Assembly: GCA_022712735.1 (NCBI GenBank)
Contig: JAFLKA010000002.1
Location: 1-6,393 of the forward strand
Length of the DNA stretch: 6,393 nucleotides
Reading direction: 5' to 3'
Origin: Marinosulfonomonas sp.
Lineage (GTDB): Bacteria; Pseudomonadota; Alphaproteobacteria; Rhodobacterales; Rhodobacteraceae
Shown here: positions 1 through 6,383 of the stretch, one piece after another
How the letters are laid out: every line of letters starts with the position of its first letter
Position numbering within the stretch: the stretch's first letter is position 1
Translations under genes and position numbers: made by a program
The notes under the pieces: generated by a model
Databases searched by the model: none
What the model was told of the DNA's origin: nothing
The model's input: only the letters and a program-made list of their open reading frames with translations

Positions 1-73
1 TTGGCGGCGCTGTTTCCTGACAGGGTTTTGACATAAGCAGCAACAAATCACATGGGCACCGCTCACGGAGCAA

Positions 74-121
74 GCCCCGTCCTGATAATTGGCAATAAAG
101 TGACGATTATCAGGATGGGGC
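74..121 (-). terminator. Long hairpin downstream of the SorC-type regulator gene, probable terminator
   Basis: Bases 74-91 pair with 104-121 to give an 18-bp stem with two G-T pairs around a 12-base loop. It begins 15 bases past the stop codon of the leftward regulator gene, which fits a transcription terminator for that gene. Only a weak T-rich tail (TTGCT) follows on the minus strand, so it is not a textbook intrinsic terminator. It could also stabilise the 3' end of the mRNA or block transcription arriving from the left. Confidence 0.5.
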
Positions 122-136
122 CGAATTGTGGAATGC

Positions 137-1111
137 TTAACGGCTCGCCTTCAGCATCCCTTTCGCCGTTTCCACGCTTGTTACCACATGGGTGACATAG
201 CCACCTGCAATCGCCGCCAGCATCGGGCGCACCTTGTCCGCGCCAACAGACACCAGCAGGCCCATATCCAGCCCCAGCAGTTTGTCCAGCTCGACCCCGA
301 TCATCCGGTCGTCCAGATCCCCGGGGATGAAACGACCCTCGGCATCAATGAACCGACCGCACAGAACGCCGGCGGCACCTTGGCTGATGTACCAGTCCGG
401 ATCGGAATGGCTGGCCACCCCGCTGCCCACTATGTGACTGCTGTGATCAACTGATCCAGCCGCAAATATCGCTTTGTTACAGTGGCTTAAAGCGTCTATT
501 TGATCCTTGATAATTGGTTCCGCCCGCAGGCGCGCGGCCAAATCGGGATCAGACAGAACCGCGGGTGCGTGCAGGTTGATCACCTTGGCCCCCAGCCGTT
601 GGGCCAAATGCGCGGAACATATTTCAGCCGTGAACCCGTAAGGCGTGGCCATTGAGCCGACCAATTGCGACACCGTGATGTTTTCGGTCTGGGTCTGCGC
701 CATCGCCTCGGCCACCTCGTACACGGTACGCCCCCACGACACCCCTAAACGGTCGCCGGAGTGCAGCAGGCTGGGCAACCATTCCGCCGCCCCACGGGCA
801 ACCCGCAACAGGCATTCTTCCTCGCTGCCTGTGCCGTCGGGCACCACATAGGCCGCCGTCAGGCCAAATTTTTCGCGCAATTCCTGCGCCAGACGATGGG
901 TGGTAAAGGCGCGCGGGTCCAGAGAGATGCGGATAAACCCGCGCTCCTTGGCCTCTTGCAGGTAATTTACTACGGTGGCCCGTGATACCCCTAAGTGCGC
1001 CGCGATATCCGTCTGGTTCAACCCGTCATGGTAATACAGCCACGCCGCCTCGATCACGATGCTTTCGCCGGAAACTTGTCCCGAAGGTCTTCTGCGTGTC
1101 ACTGTTGCCAT
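137..1111 (-). CDS. SorC/DeoR-family sugar-binding transcriptional regulator
   Basis: The 324-residue cytoplasmic protein has the two-part layout of the SorC family. An N-terminal helix-turn-helix lies at about residues 17-62 (core LNQTDIAAHLGVSRATVVNYL from residue 31). It is followed by an effector domain at about 68-323 resembling a phosphosugar-isomerase fold. Family hallmarks seen are VSWGRTV (124-130), a CGRFID...G stretch near 251-260 with DDR/IG following, and a C-terminal AGG...A segment. Members bind a sugar or sugar phosphate and act as repressors or activators of nearby catabolic genes. The ATG at 1111 is preferred because AAGGAAG lies four bases upstream. A longer frame from 1150 would run through the operator-like dyad and lacks a better ribosome site. 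The gene is divergent from the aldolase/dehydrogenase fusion, which is the obvious target; autoregulation is also likely. The inducer is unknown. Length is normal for the family, with no sign of damage. Confidence 0.9.
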   Translation of the reverse strand: MATVTRRRPSGQVSGESIVIEAAWLYYHDGLNQTDIAAHLGVSRATVVNYLQEAKERGFIRISLDPRAFTTHRLAQELREKFGLTAAYVVPDGTGSEEECLLRVARGAAEWLPSLLHSGDRLGVSWGRTVYEVAEAMAQTQTENITVSQLVGSMATPYGFTAEICSAHLAQRLGAKVINLHAPAVLSDPDLAARLRAEPIIKDQIDALSHCNKAIFAAGSVDHSSHIVGSGVASHSDPDWYISQGAAGVLCGRFIDAEGRFIPGDLDDRMIGVELDKLLGLDMGLLVSVGADKVRPMLAAIAGGYVTHVVTSVETAKGMLKASR

Positions 1112-1115
1112 TTCG

Positions 1116-1122
1116 CTTCCTT
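1116..1122 (-). promoter_or_regulatory. Ribosome binding site that fixes the regulator start
   Basis: On the minus strand AAGGAAG precedes ATG at 1111 by four bases. It supports this start over the upstream in-frame ATG at 1150, removing 13 residues from the longest possible frame. Confidence 0.7.
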
Positions 1123-1128
1123 TTTTAT

Positions 1129-1157
1129 ATTTGACACCGTATGCTGACAATTGTCAA
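1129..1157 (-). promoter_or_regulatory. Candidate promoter of the SorC-type regulator gene
   Basis: Reading leftward, a perfect -35 box TTGACA (1157-1152) is followed after 17 bases by TCAAAT (1134-1129), which matches four of six bases of the sigma-70 -10 consensus. The -35 box lies in the central palindrome of the proposed operator and the -10 box touches its outer arm. A bound regulator would therefore cover its own promoter. No equally good promoter is visible for the rightward aldolase gene; its promoter may depend on an activator. Confidence 0.5.
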
Positions 1158-1170
1158 AACCAATTGTCGA
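1131..1170. promoter_or_regulatory. Nested palindromic operator in the divergent intergenic region
   Basis: A perfect 12-bp palindrome TGACAATTGTCA (1145-1156) sits midway in the gap between the regulator and the aldolase gene. Outer half-sites TTGACA (1131-1136) and TGTCGA (1165-1170) mirror each other about the same centre (1150.5), with one mismatch. Each outer half-site is about 13 bp from the inner one on its side. Four half-sites in a symmetrical array fit binding by a tetrameric SorC-type protein. The position between divergent genes supports control of both. Binding itself is inferred. Confidence 0.6.
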
Positions 1171-1223
1171 AACATGGTCCGTTCGCGCGGCCAATCCGAA
1201 TATTCAAATTACATAGGTGTGTC

Positions 1224-3290
1224 ATGGTTGCAAACCGTTGGAACGAAAACGAGTCGAAAAATCTGGGGACAGAGGCGGGGGATGATCCGGCGGATCAGGC
1301 CTTGGCGGTGCAGGCTTATGCCTCGCGGCTGCTGGGTGCGGACATGACGCTGGTGCAGCATGGCGGCGGCAACACATCGTGCAAGGTCACGCGCACGGAT
1401 TTGTTCGGCGCGGACATTGCAGTGCTGCATATCAAGGGCAGCGGTCATGATCTGGCATCTATTGATGCCGCTGGAATGCCCGCAGTGCGGTTAGAGCCAT
1501 TGCTGGCCCTGCGCTCGCTTGACGGGTTGTCGGACGAGGATATGGTCAACACCGTGCGCTGCAACATGCTGGACACCAGCGGGCCGACCCCGTCGGTGGA
1601 AATCCTGCTGCACGCCTATCTGCCGCACGCCCATATTAACCACACCCACGCAACCGCGATGCTGGCCATTGCTGATTTGCCAAATGCGGCCGAAGTGGTG
1701 CAGGAAATCTTTGGCGGCAAAGTGGCTGTCGTGCCGTTTCACATGCCCGGTTTTGCTTTGGGCAAGGCCGCTGCCGAGGTGTATGAGGCGAACCCGGATG
1801 TCGAAGGGTTGCTGTTGCTTAATCATGGGCATTTTACCTTTGCTGGCGATGCCAAGACGGCGTATGATCTGATGATCACCCATGTGAATATGGTCCAGGA
1901 ATGGCTCGAGGGTAAAAGCGGCAAGGCATTGAAGTCTTCGGGTCCGGCTGATCCTGCGATGGAGGCCAAAGCGATTGACCTGATGCCGGTTTTGCGCGGC
2001 ATTCTGGGTGAACGCCGCGCGCAGTTCCTTGGCAATCGTGATGCGTTCATGCCGGTGATGGATTTGCGGGCAGGGGAAAACGTGCAGGAGTTTTTTGCCC
2101 GTTCCGATGTCGAGGAACTGGCCAAGCGCGGCGTGGCAACACCCGATCACGTGATCCGTACCAAGAATTTCCCGCTGGTGCTGAATGCCAGGACCTTGGC
2201 AGACGGCAATGATGCTATTGGCGCGGCTGTTGACGCCTACATCGCTGATTACACTGACTATTTCACCCGCAACAACACCCGTGTTGGCGGCGGAAAAACC
2301 CTACTGAATCCTGTGCCTGATGTGGCTTGGGTTGAAGGCGTGGGCATCATCGGCATGGGTGCAAACGCCACCGAGGCCCGCATCGCCGCCGATCTGGCCG
2401 AGCAAAATATCGCCGCGATGAGCAATGGCGAGGATTGCGGCGGCTTCCATCCTGTGGGCGAGCAGGATCTGTTCGATATGGAATACTGGTCGCTGGAACA
2501 GGCCAAACTGCCCAGCCGCAATTATTCACGTTTTGCCGGTCATGTGGTGATGGTGACGGGTGGTGGTGGCGCCATCGGGCTGGCCACGGCACAGGCTTTT
2601 GCCGATCTTGGGGCCAATATCTTTCTGGTTGACCTGGGCGAGGAGGCGCTGGCTAAAGGTTTGACTGCCCTAGGTCCTGATCATGATGGTATCGCGCTCG
2701 ATATCACCGCTGACGGTGCCGCTGGCAAGGCAGTCAAGGCTTGCACCGCGCGGTTTGGCGGGCTGGATATTCTGGTCTCCAATGCAGGGGCGGCGTGGAC
2801 TGGTGAAATGATCGGTCTGGATGATGCGCTGCTGCGTAAAAGCTTCGAGTTGAATTTCTTTGCCCATCAAACCTTCTCAAAAGCGGCCGCACAGGTTTTC
2901 GAGATCCAAAATCGAGGCGGCCAACTGCTCTACAACGTCTCCAAACAGGCGGTGAACCCGGGCAAAGGCTTTGGCGCTTACGGCCTGCCAAAGGCCGCCA
3001 CCTTCTTTCTGCTGCGACAACTGGCGCTGGAGCTGGGTCCAATGGGCGTTCGGGTCAACGGCATCAATGCCGACCGCATCCGTTCCGGCCTGCTGGACGA
3101 TGAATTCATCAAGGAACGCGCCAAGGCCCGCGGCATTGACGAGGGCACCTATATGGCTGGCAACCTGATCCGCCGCGAGGTCGAAGCCCGCCATGTGGCC
3201 GACGCCTTTGTGGCGCTGGCGCTGGCGGAACGCACAACGGCGCATGTGATGACGGTGGACGGCGGCAATATCGAGGCCGCCCTGAGGTAA
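1224..3290 (+). CDS. Bifunctional class II aldolase / short-chain dehydrogenase fusion
   Basis: The 688-residue protein joins two enzymes. The N-terminal class II aldolase/adducin domain (about 27-230) shows GGGNTSCK (47-54), a probable catalytic Glu126, and zinc ligands His140 and His142 in NHTHATAM plus His201 in LNHGHF. The C-terminal SDR domain (about 437-685) has a Rossmann loop TGGGGAIG (445-452), Asp470 suggesting NAD+ use, NAG (520-522), and the catalytic set Asn544, Ser573, Tyr586, Lys590 with the usual 13-residue Ser-Tyr spacing. The length fits the COG3347/PRK08324-type family, which includes rhamnulose-1-phosphate aldolase/lactaldehyde dehydrogenase fusions. The N-terminus looks closer to the uncharacterised branch than to RhaD, so I give no symbol. 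Plausibly the aldolase cleaves a ketose (phosphate) and the SDR oxidises or reduces a hydroxy/aldehyde product. ATG 1224 is chosen because AGGTG lies four bases upstream and family homology begins at NRW; the frame from 1059 overlaps the divergent gene. It is monocistronic here, followed by a hairpin. Confidence 0.9.
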   Translation: MVANRWNENESKNLGTEAGDDPADQALAVQAYASRLLGADMTLVQHGGGNTSCKVTRTDLFGADIAVLHIKGSGHDLASIDAAGMPAVRLEPLLALRSLDGLSDEDMVNTVRCNMLDTSGPTPSVEILLHAYLPHAHINHTHATAMLAIADLPNAAEVVQEIFGGKVAVVPFHMPGFALGKAAAEVYEANPDVEGLLLLNHGHFTFAGDAKTAYDLMITHVNMVQEWLEGKSGKALKSSGPADPAMEAKAIDLMPVLRGILGERRAQFLGNRDAFMPVMDLRAGENVQEFFARSDVEELAKRGVATPDHVIRTKNFPLVLNARTLADGNDAIGAAVDAYIADYTDYFTRNNTRVGGGKTLLNPVPDVAWVEGVGIIGMGANATEARIAADLAEQNIAAMSNGEDCGGFHPVGEQDLFDMEYWSLEQAKLPSRNYSRFAGHVVMVTGGGGAIGLATAQAFADLGANIFLVDLGEEALAKGLTALGPDHDGIALDITADGAAGKAVKACTARFGGLDILVSNAGAAWTGEMIGLDDALLRKSFELNFFAHQTFSKAAAQVFEIQNRGGQLLYNVSKQAVNPGKGFGAYGLPKAATFFLLRQLALELGPMGVRVNGINADRIRSGLLDDEFIKERAKARGIDEGTYMAGNLIRREVEARHVADAFVALALAERTTAHVMTVDGGNIEAALR

Positions 3291-3348
3291 AGGAATAGAG
3301 GTTACCTTCACCTTCTTCTTTTCCAAAGAGCAATTTGCATAAACCGGA

Positions 3349-3392
3349 ATCGGAATTCACCCCAAGAGTGGGCGAATTCCGATGCTCTTTTT
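3349..3392 (+). terminator. Probable rho-independent terminator after the aldolase/dehydrogenase gene
   Basis: A perfect 10-bp inverted repeat, ATCGGAATTC (3349-3358) with GAATTCCGAT (3374-3383), is extended inward past one mismatch by three C-G pairs around a 7-base loop. Five T residues follow at 3388-3392, after GCTC. It starts 58 bases past the stop codon. An additional AAAGAGC (3325-3331) can pair with GCTCTTT (3384-3390) directly abutting the stem, which would lengthen the structure or compete for the T tract. Confidence 0.6.
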
Positions 3393-3420
3393 GGGTTCAA
3401 TGCAAAGCGCTCGTAATACC

Positions 3421-3487
3421 TGCGCCGCAGGCACTGCGTTTTCCCCGTCAGGGGGAAACGCTTGGGGCGACGCCGTAAGGCGGCGCA
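3421..3487. repeat. Folded intergenic element bounded by 8-bp inverted repeats
   Basis: TGCGCCGC (3421-3428) and GCGGCGCA (3480-3487) are perfect inverted repeats. They enclose a strong hairpin: GCGTTTTCCCC (3436-3446) pairs with GGGGGAAACGC (3451-3461), 11 bp with one G-T pair, around the loop GTCA. An alternative fold places 3467-3474 against 3479-3486 with a GTAA tetraloop. No T tract follows on either strand, so this does not look like a terminator. It resembles the dispersed palindromic repeats found between bacterial genes, or a structured leader or small RNA. Whether it recurs in the genome cannot be seen here. Confidence 0.45.
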
Positions 3488-3556
3488 AACCAATTACAAA
3501 CAACACTCCGTGTCGCCAATGTGTGCACCAATGTCGCGGATTACTTTTGCCAGTCG

Positions 3557-3581
3557 CAAGAATACGTGTAACTAATTCTTG
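3557..3581. promoter_or_regulatory. LysR-type box upstream of the formate dehydrogenase operon
   Basis: CAAGAAT (3557-3563) and ATTCTTG (3575-3581) form a perfect 7-bp inverted repeat with an 11-base centre. This gives the T-N11-A pattern typical of LysR-family binding sites. It ends 58 bases before the start codon of the NuoE-NuoF fusion gene. Formate dehydrogenase operons are in some bacteria under a LysR-type activator (FdsR in Cupriavidus), so a similar role is plausible. No LysR gene lies in this window. A weak TTGCCA (3547-3552) overlaps the region, but no convincing -10 box is seen. Confidence 0.45.
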
Positions 3582-3639
3582 AATTAACACGGAATGGGGC
3601 AGACACTCGCTCCTGAACAAATGCGTTGGGGCAAAGAAC

Positions 3640-5328
3640 ATGGCCAAAGACGAACAAAACGGCGTCTGGAAATCGGGACGGGGCAAGGGGCGGCATACGC
3701 CAAAGGGCCGCCAGCTGGATGACAATGCCGCAAACGATGTCCGCTCGCTGATTGCGCCGGGTCAAATGGTGCGCGATATGCTGATCGAAAACCTGCATGT
3801 CCTGCAGGACGCCTACGGCCACCTGTCCGCCGCCCACCTTTGTGCGCTGGCCGAGGAAATGCGCCTTTCTATGGCCGAAGTCTACGAGGTCGCCAGTTTC
3901 TACGCCCATTTCGATGTGGTGAAAGAGGACGAAACCCCGCCACCTACGCTAACCATCCGTGTTTGCGACAGCCTGTCCTGCGAAATGGCAGGGGCACAAC
4001 AGTTAATGGCTGCGTTAAAGGACGGCTTGGATGCCAGCGAGGTCCGCGTTCTGCGCGCCCCTTGTATGGGCCGTTGCGATACGGCCCCTGTGTTGGAGCT
4101 GGGTCATAATCACATCGATCACGCCACGCTCAAAAAGGTCAACGCGGCGATTGCAGCGGGGGACACCCACGCGCATGTGCCGGACTATGAGGATTACGCG
4201 GCTTATGTTGCGGCTGGCGGTTACACCGAGCTAAAGCAGTTGCGCGATGCGGGAAATTGGGAAGATGTGCAAGCGAAAATCCTTGCCTCCGGCCTGCGCG
4301 GTCTTGGCGGGGCGGGCTTTCCGTCCGGCACCAAATGGGGCTTTGTGCGCGGCAATGCGGGCCCACGTTATCTGGCGGTGAATGGCGACGAGGGCGAACC
4401 CGGCACCTTCAAGGATCGTTACTATCTGGAACGCACCCCCCATCTGATGCTGGAAGGCATGTTGATCGCCGCTTGGGCCGTTGACGCGCAGCGTTGCTAT
4501 ATCTATATGCGCGATGAATATCCTGCCGTGATCGATATATTAAAGCGTGAAATCAGTATCTTGGAGGCCGAAGGTGTTGTGAATAAAGGCTTCATTGACT
4601 TGCGTCGTGGCGCCGGTGCCTACATCTGCGGCGAAGAAAGCGCGATGATCGAAAGCATCGAGGGCAAACGCGGCATGCCGCGTCACCGTCCGCCGTTTGT
4701 GGCCGAAGTCGGCCTGTTTGGACAACCGACACTGGTGCATAATGTCGAAACCCTGCACTGGGTGGCGCGGGTTTGCCGCGAGGGGCCAGAGGTGCTGAAT
4801 TCGGTCGAGCATAATGGCCGCAAAGGCCTACGCAGCTATTCGGTCTCGGGGCGGGTGAAAAACGCCGGCGTGCATCTGTTGCCCGCTGGCTCCACCATCA
4901 CCGACATCATCACTGCCGCCGGCGGCATGCTGGAGGGCCACACATTCATGGCCTATCAGCCCGGTGGCCCATCCTCGGGCCTGTTGCCCGCCAGCATTGA
5001 CGACACCCCGCTGGATTTTGACACCCTGCAACCGCATGGCACCTTTATCGGGTCCGCCGCCGTGGTGGTCCTGTCTGATCAGGACAGTGCCCGCGCCGCC
5101 GCCCTGAACATGCTGCGGTTCTTTGAGGATGAAAGCTGTGGCCAATGCACGCCGTGCCGCGTGGGGTGCGAGAAAGCGGTGAAACTGATGCAGGTCGAGG
5201 TCTGGGACCAACCGCTGCTTGAGGAAATCTGCACGGCAATGGCGGATGCCTCAATCTGCGGGCTGGGGCAGGCGGCGCCGAATGCGATCCGCCTGACGAT
5301 GAAACATTTCAACGGCGAGGTGTCCTGA
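3640..5328 (+). CDS. NAD-dependent formate dehydrogenase beta subunit, NuoE-NuoF fusion (FDH1B type)
   Basis: The 562-residue cytoplasmic subunit passes electrons from the formate-oxidising alpha subunit to NAD+. Residues about 33-172 form a NuoE-like thioredoxin-fold domain with [2Fe-2S] ligands Cys109, Cys114, Cys142 and Cys146. Residues about 195-560 are NuoF-like, with FMN/NADH motifs GLGGAGFPSGTKW (221-233), NGDEGEPGTFKD (248-259) and GAYICGEESAMIESIEGKRG (326-345), and a C-terminal [4Fe-4S] site at Cys500, Cys503, Cys506 and Cys540. The single-chain gamma-beta fusion and length match Fdh1B of Methylobacterium FDH1 (572 residues as I recall) rather than separate fdsG and fdsB. ATG 3640 is the only ATG start in the open frame that keeps the family's basic N-terminus (NGVWKSGRGKG...TPKGRQ). 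Its ribosome site is weak (GGGG, 8 bases upstream). The stop overlaps the alpha start. A HoxF-type hydrogenase diaphorase is excluded by the alpha gene beside it. Confidence 0.93.
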   Translation: MAKDEQNGVWKSGRGKGRHTPKGRQLDDNAANDVRSLIAPGQMVRDMLIENLHVLQDAYGHLSAAHLCALAEEMRLSMAEVYEVASFYAHFDVVKEDETPPPTLTIRVCDSLSCEMAGAQQLMAALKDGLDASEVRVLRAPCMGRCDTAPVLELGHNHIDHATLKKVNAAIAAGDTHAHVPDYEDYAAYVAAGGYTELKQLRDAGNWEDVQAKILASGLRGLGGAGFPSGTKWGFVRGNAGPRYLAVNGDEGEPGTFKDRYYLERTPHLMLEGMLIAAWAVDAQRCYIYMRDEYPAVIDILKREISILEAEGVVNKGFIDLRRGAGAYICGEESAMIESIEGKRGMPRHRPPFVAEVGLFGQPTLVHNVETLHWVARVCREGPEVLNSVEHNGRKGLRSYSVSGRVKNAGVHLLPAGSTITDIITAAGGMLEGHTFMAYQPGGPSSGLLPASIDDTPLDFDTLQPHGTFIGSAAVVVLSDQDSARAAALNMLRFFEDESCGQCTPCRVGCEKAVKLMQVEVWDQPLLEEICTAMADASICGLGQAAPNAIRLTMKHFNGEVS

Positions 5329-6383
5329 TGACCGAGGCGATCACATTTACGCTGAACGGCGAACAGGTCACGGCCGAAAGCGGCGAAAGCATCTGGGAAG
5401 TGGCCAACGGACGCGGGTTGATCATCCCGCACCTCTGTCACAAACCCGCCAAAGGCTATCGACCCGACGGCAACTGCCGCGCCTGCATGGTTGAAATCGA
5501 GGGCGAGCGCACCTTGGCCGCTTCCTGCATCCGCACTCCGACAGATGGCATGGTCGTAACCACCGATTCTGCCCGCGCCAAAACGGCCCGCAAGATGGTG
5601 ATCGAAATGTTGGTGACGGATCAACCCACACAGGATATCGCGCACGATAAATCTTCGCATTTCTGGGATATGGCCGCGCTTGAAAATGTCACAGACAGCC
5701 GCCTGCCAAAACTTGAAATCACCCGCATTCCATCACTTGATGACAGCCATGTTGCGATGCGGGTGAACCTTGATGCCTGCATCCAGTGCAACCTGTGCGT
5801 TCGGGCCTGCCGAGAGGTGCAGGTCAACGATGTGATCGGCATGGCGGGGCGCGGCCATGACGTCTGGCCGGTGTTTGATATGGATGACCCGATGGGCGAT
5901 AGCACCTGCGTGGCCTGCGGCGAATGTGTGCAGGCCTGCCCGACAGGGGCGTTGATGCCCGCCACGGTGCTTGATGATGCAGGCCACGGCGACAGTGCCG
6001 ATTTTGACAGCGAAGTTGCCAGCATATGCCCGTTCTGCGGCGTTGGCTGCCAGATTTCGCTGAAAATCAAAGACGGGCAGGTGAAATATGTCGAGGGACT
6101 GGATGGCCCCGCGAATGAGGGGCGTTTATGCGTCAAAGGGCGCTTTGGTTTTGATTACATCCACCACAATCATCGGATAACCAAACCACTGATCCGGCGT
6201 GATGACGCGCCCGCCAAGGGGCTGAATGTGGATCCGTCCAACCCGCTGAGCCATTTCCGCGAGGCCACTTGGGACGAGGCGCTGGATGCTGCCGCCAATG
6301 GTCTGGCGCATCTGCGTGATACTTCAGGTGGCGAGGCAGTGGCCGGTTTTGGCTCGGCCAAATGCACCGATGAAGAAGCCTAA
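5328..6383 (+). CDS. Formate dehydrogenase alpha subunit, N-terminal part ending at a premature stop
   Basis: This is the catalytic subunit of the NAD-dependent formate dehydrogenase, which oxidises formate to CO2 at a molybdenum or tungsten bis-MGD centre. The 351 residues present carry a NuoG-like [2Fe-2S] domain (Cys37, 50, 53, 67), two ferredoxin-type [4Fe-4S] sites (Cys151/154/157/161 and Cys194/197/200/204), and the start of the molybdopterin oxidoreductase domain with its [4Fe-4S] site (Cys234, 237, 241, 268). No Cys lies between 67 and 151, so the His-Cys cluster of NuoG is absent. Relatives run to about 950-990 residues. Here TAA at 6381-6383 replaces the Tyr of the conserved EEAYLFQ motif, and the frame continues with Leu-Phe-Gln to the window edge. 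The active-site Cys/Sec, His and most of the cofactor pocket would lie downstream. It may be a true pseudogene or an artefact. ATG 5328 shares one base with the preceding TGA and has GAGG seven bases upstream, indicating translational coupling. Confidence 0.88.
   Translation: MTEAITFTLNGEQVTAESGESIWEVANGRGLIIPHLCHKPAKGYRPDGNCRACMVEIEGERTLAASCIRTPTDGMVVTTDSARAKTARKMVIEMLVTDQPTQDIAHDKSSHFWDMAALENVTDSRLPKLEITRIPSLDDSHVAMRVNLDACIQCNLCVRACREVQVNDVIGMAGRGHDVWPVFDMDDPMGDSTCVACGECVQACPTGALMPATVLDDAGHGDSADFDSEVASICPFCGVGCQISLKIKDGQVKYVEGLDGPANEGRLCVKGRFGFDYIHHNHRITKPLIRRDDAPAKGLNVDPSNPLSHFREATWDEALDAAANGLAHLRDTSGGEAVAGFGSAKCTDEEA
6381..6383 (+). other. In-frame TAA at a conserved Tyr codon of the formate dehydrogenase alpha gene
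   Basis: The codons around it read Glu-Glu-Ala-stop-Leu-Phe-Gln. In related alpha subunits this segment is EEAYLFQ, so one base change (TAC or TAT to TAA) explains the stop without any frameshift. Only 10 bases follow in the window, so I cannot see whether the rest of the gene is open. Confidence 0.8.

Noticed and set aside
28..33. TTGACA on the plus strand near the left edge as a promoter -35 box
   Set aside because: No acceptable -10 box lies 16-18 bases downstream and no rightward gene follows it.
1059..1223. Upstream extension of the aldolase/dehydrogenase gene to an ATG at 1059
   Set aside because: The extra 55 residues overlap the divergent regulator gene and its operator and do not resemble the family N-terminus; ATG 1224 has a ribosome site.
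1491..2150. 219-codon open frame on the minus strand inside the aldolase domain
   Set aside because: It lies wholly antisense to a well-supported gene, its predicted product is rich in His/Gln/Arg with no recognisable domain, and it has no clear ribosome site. It is a codon-bias shadow.
3357..3909. Minus-strand open frames over the 3291-3639 gap running into the formate dehydrogenase beta gene
   Set aside because: They read through the hairpins and the antisense strand of a real gene and show no recognisable domain or ribosome site.
5079..5660. 193-codon open frame on the minus strand across the formate dehydrogenase beta/alpha junction
   Set aside because: It is antisense to two genes with clear domains and shows no family resemblance; long antisense frames are expected in GC-rich DNA.
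6381..6383. Reading the alpha-subunit stop as a selenocysteine codon
   Set aside because: The codon is TAA, not TGA, and the active-site Cys/Sec of this family lies some 20 or more residues further downstream.
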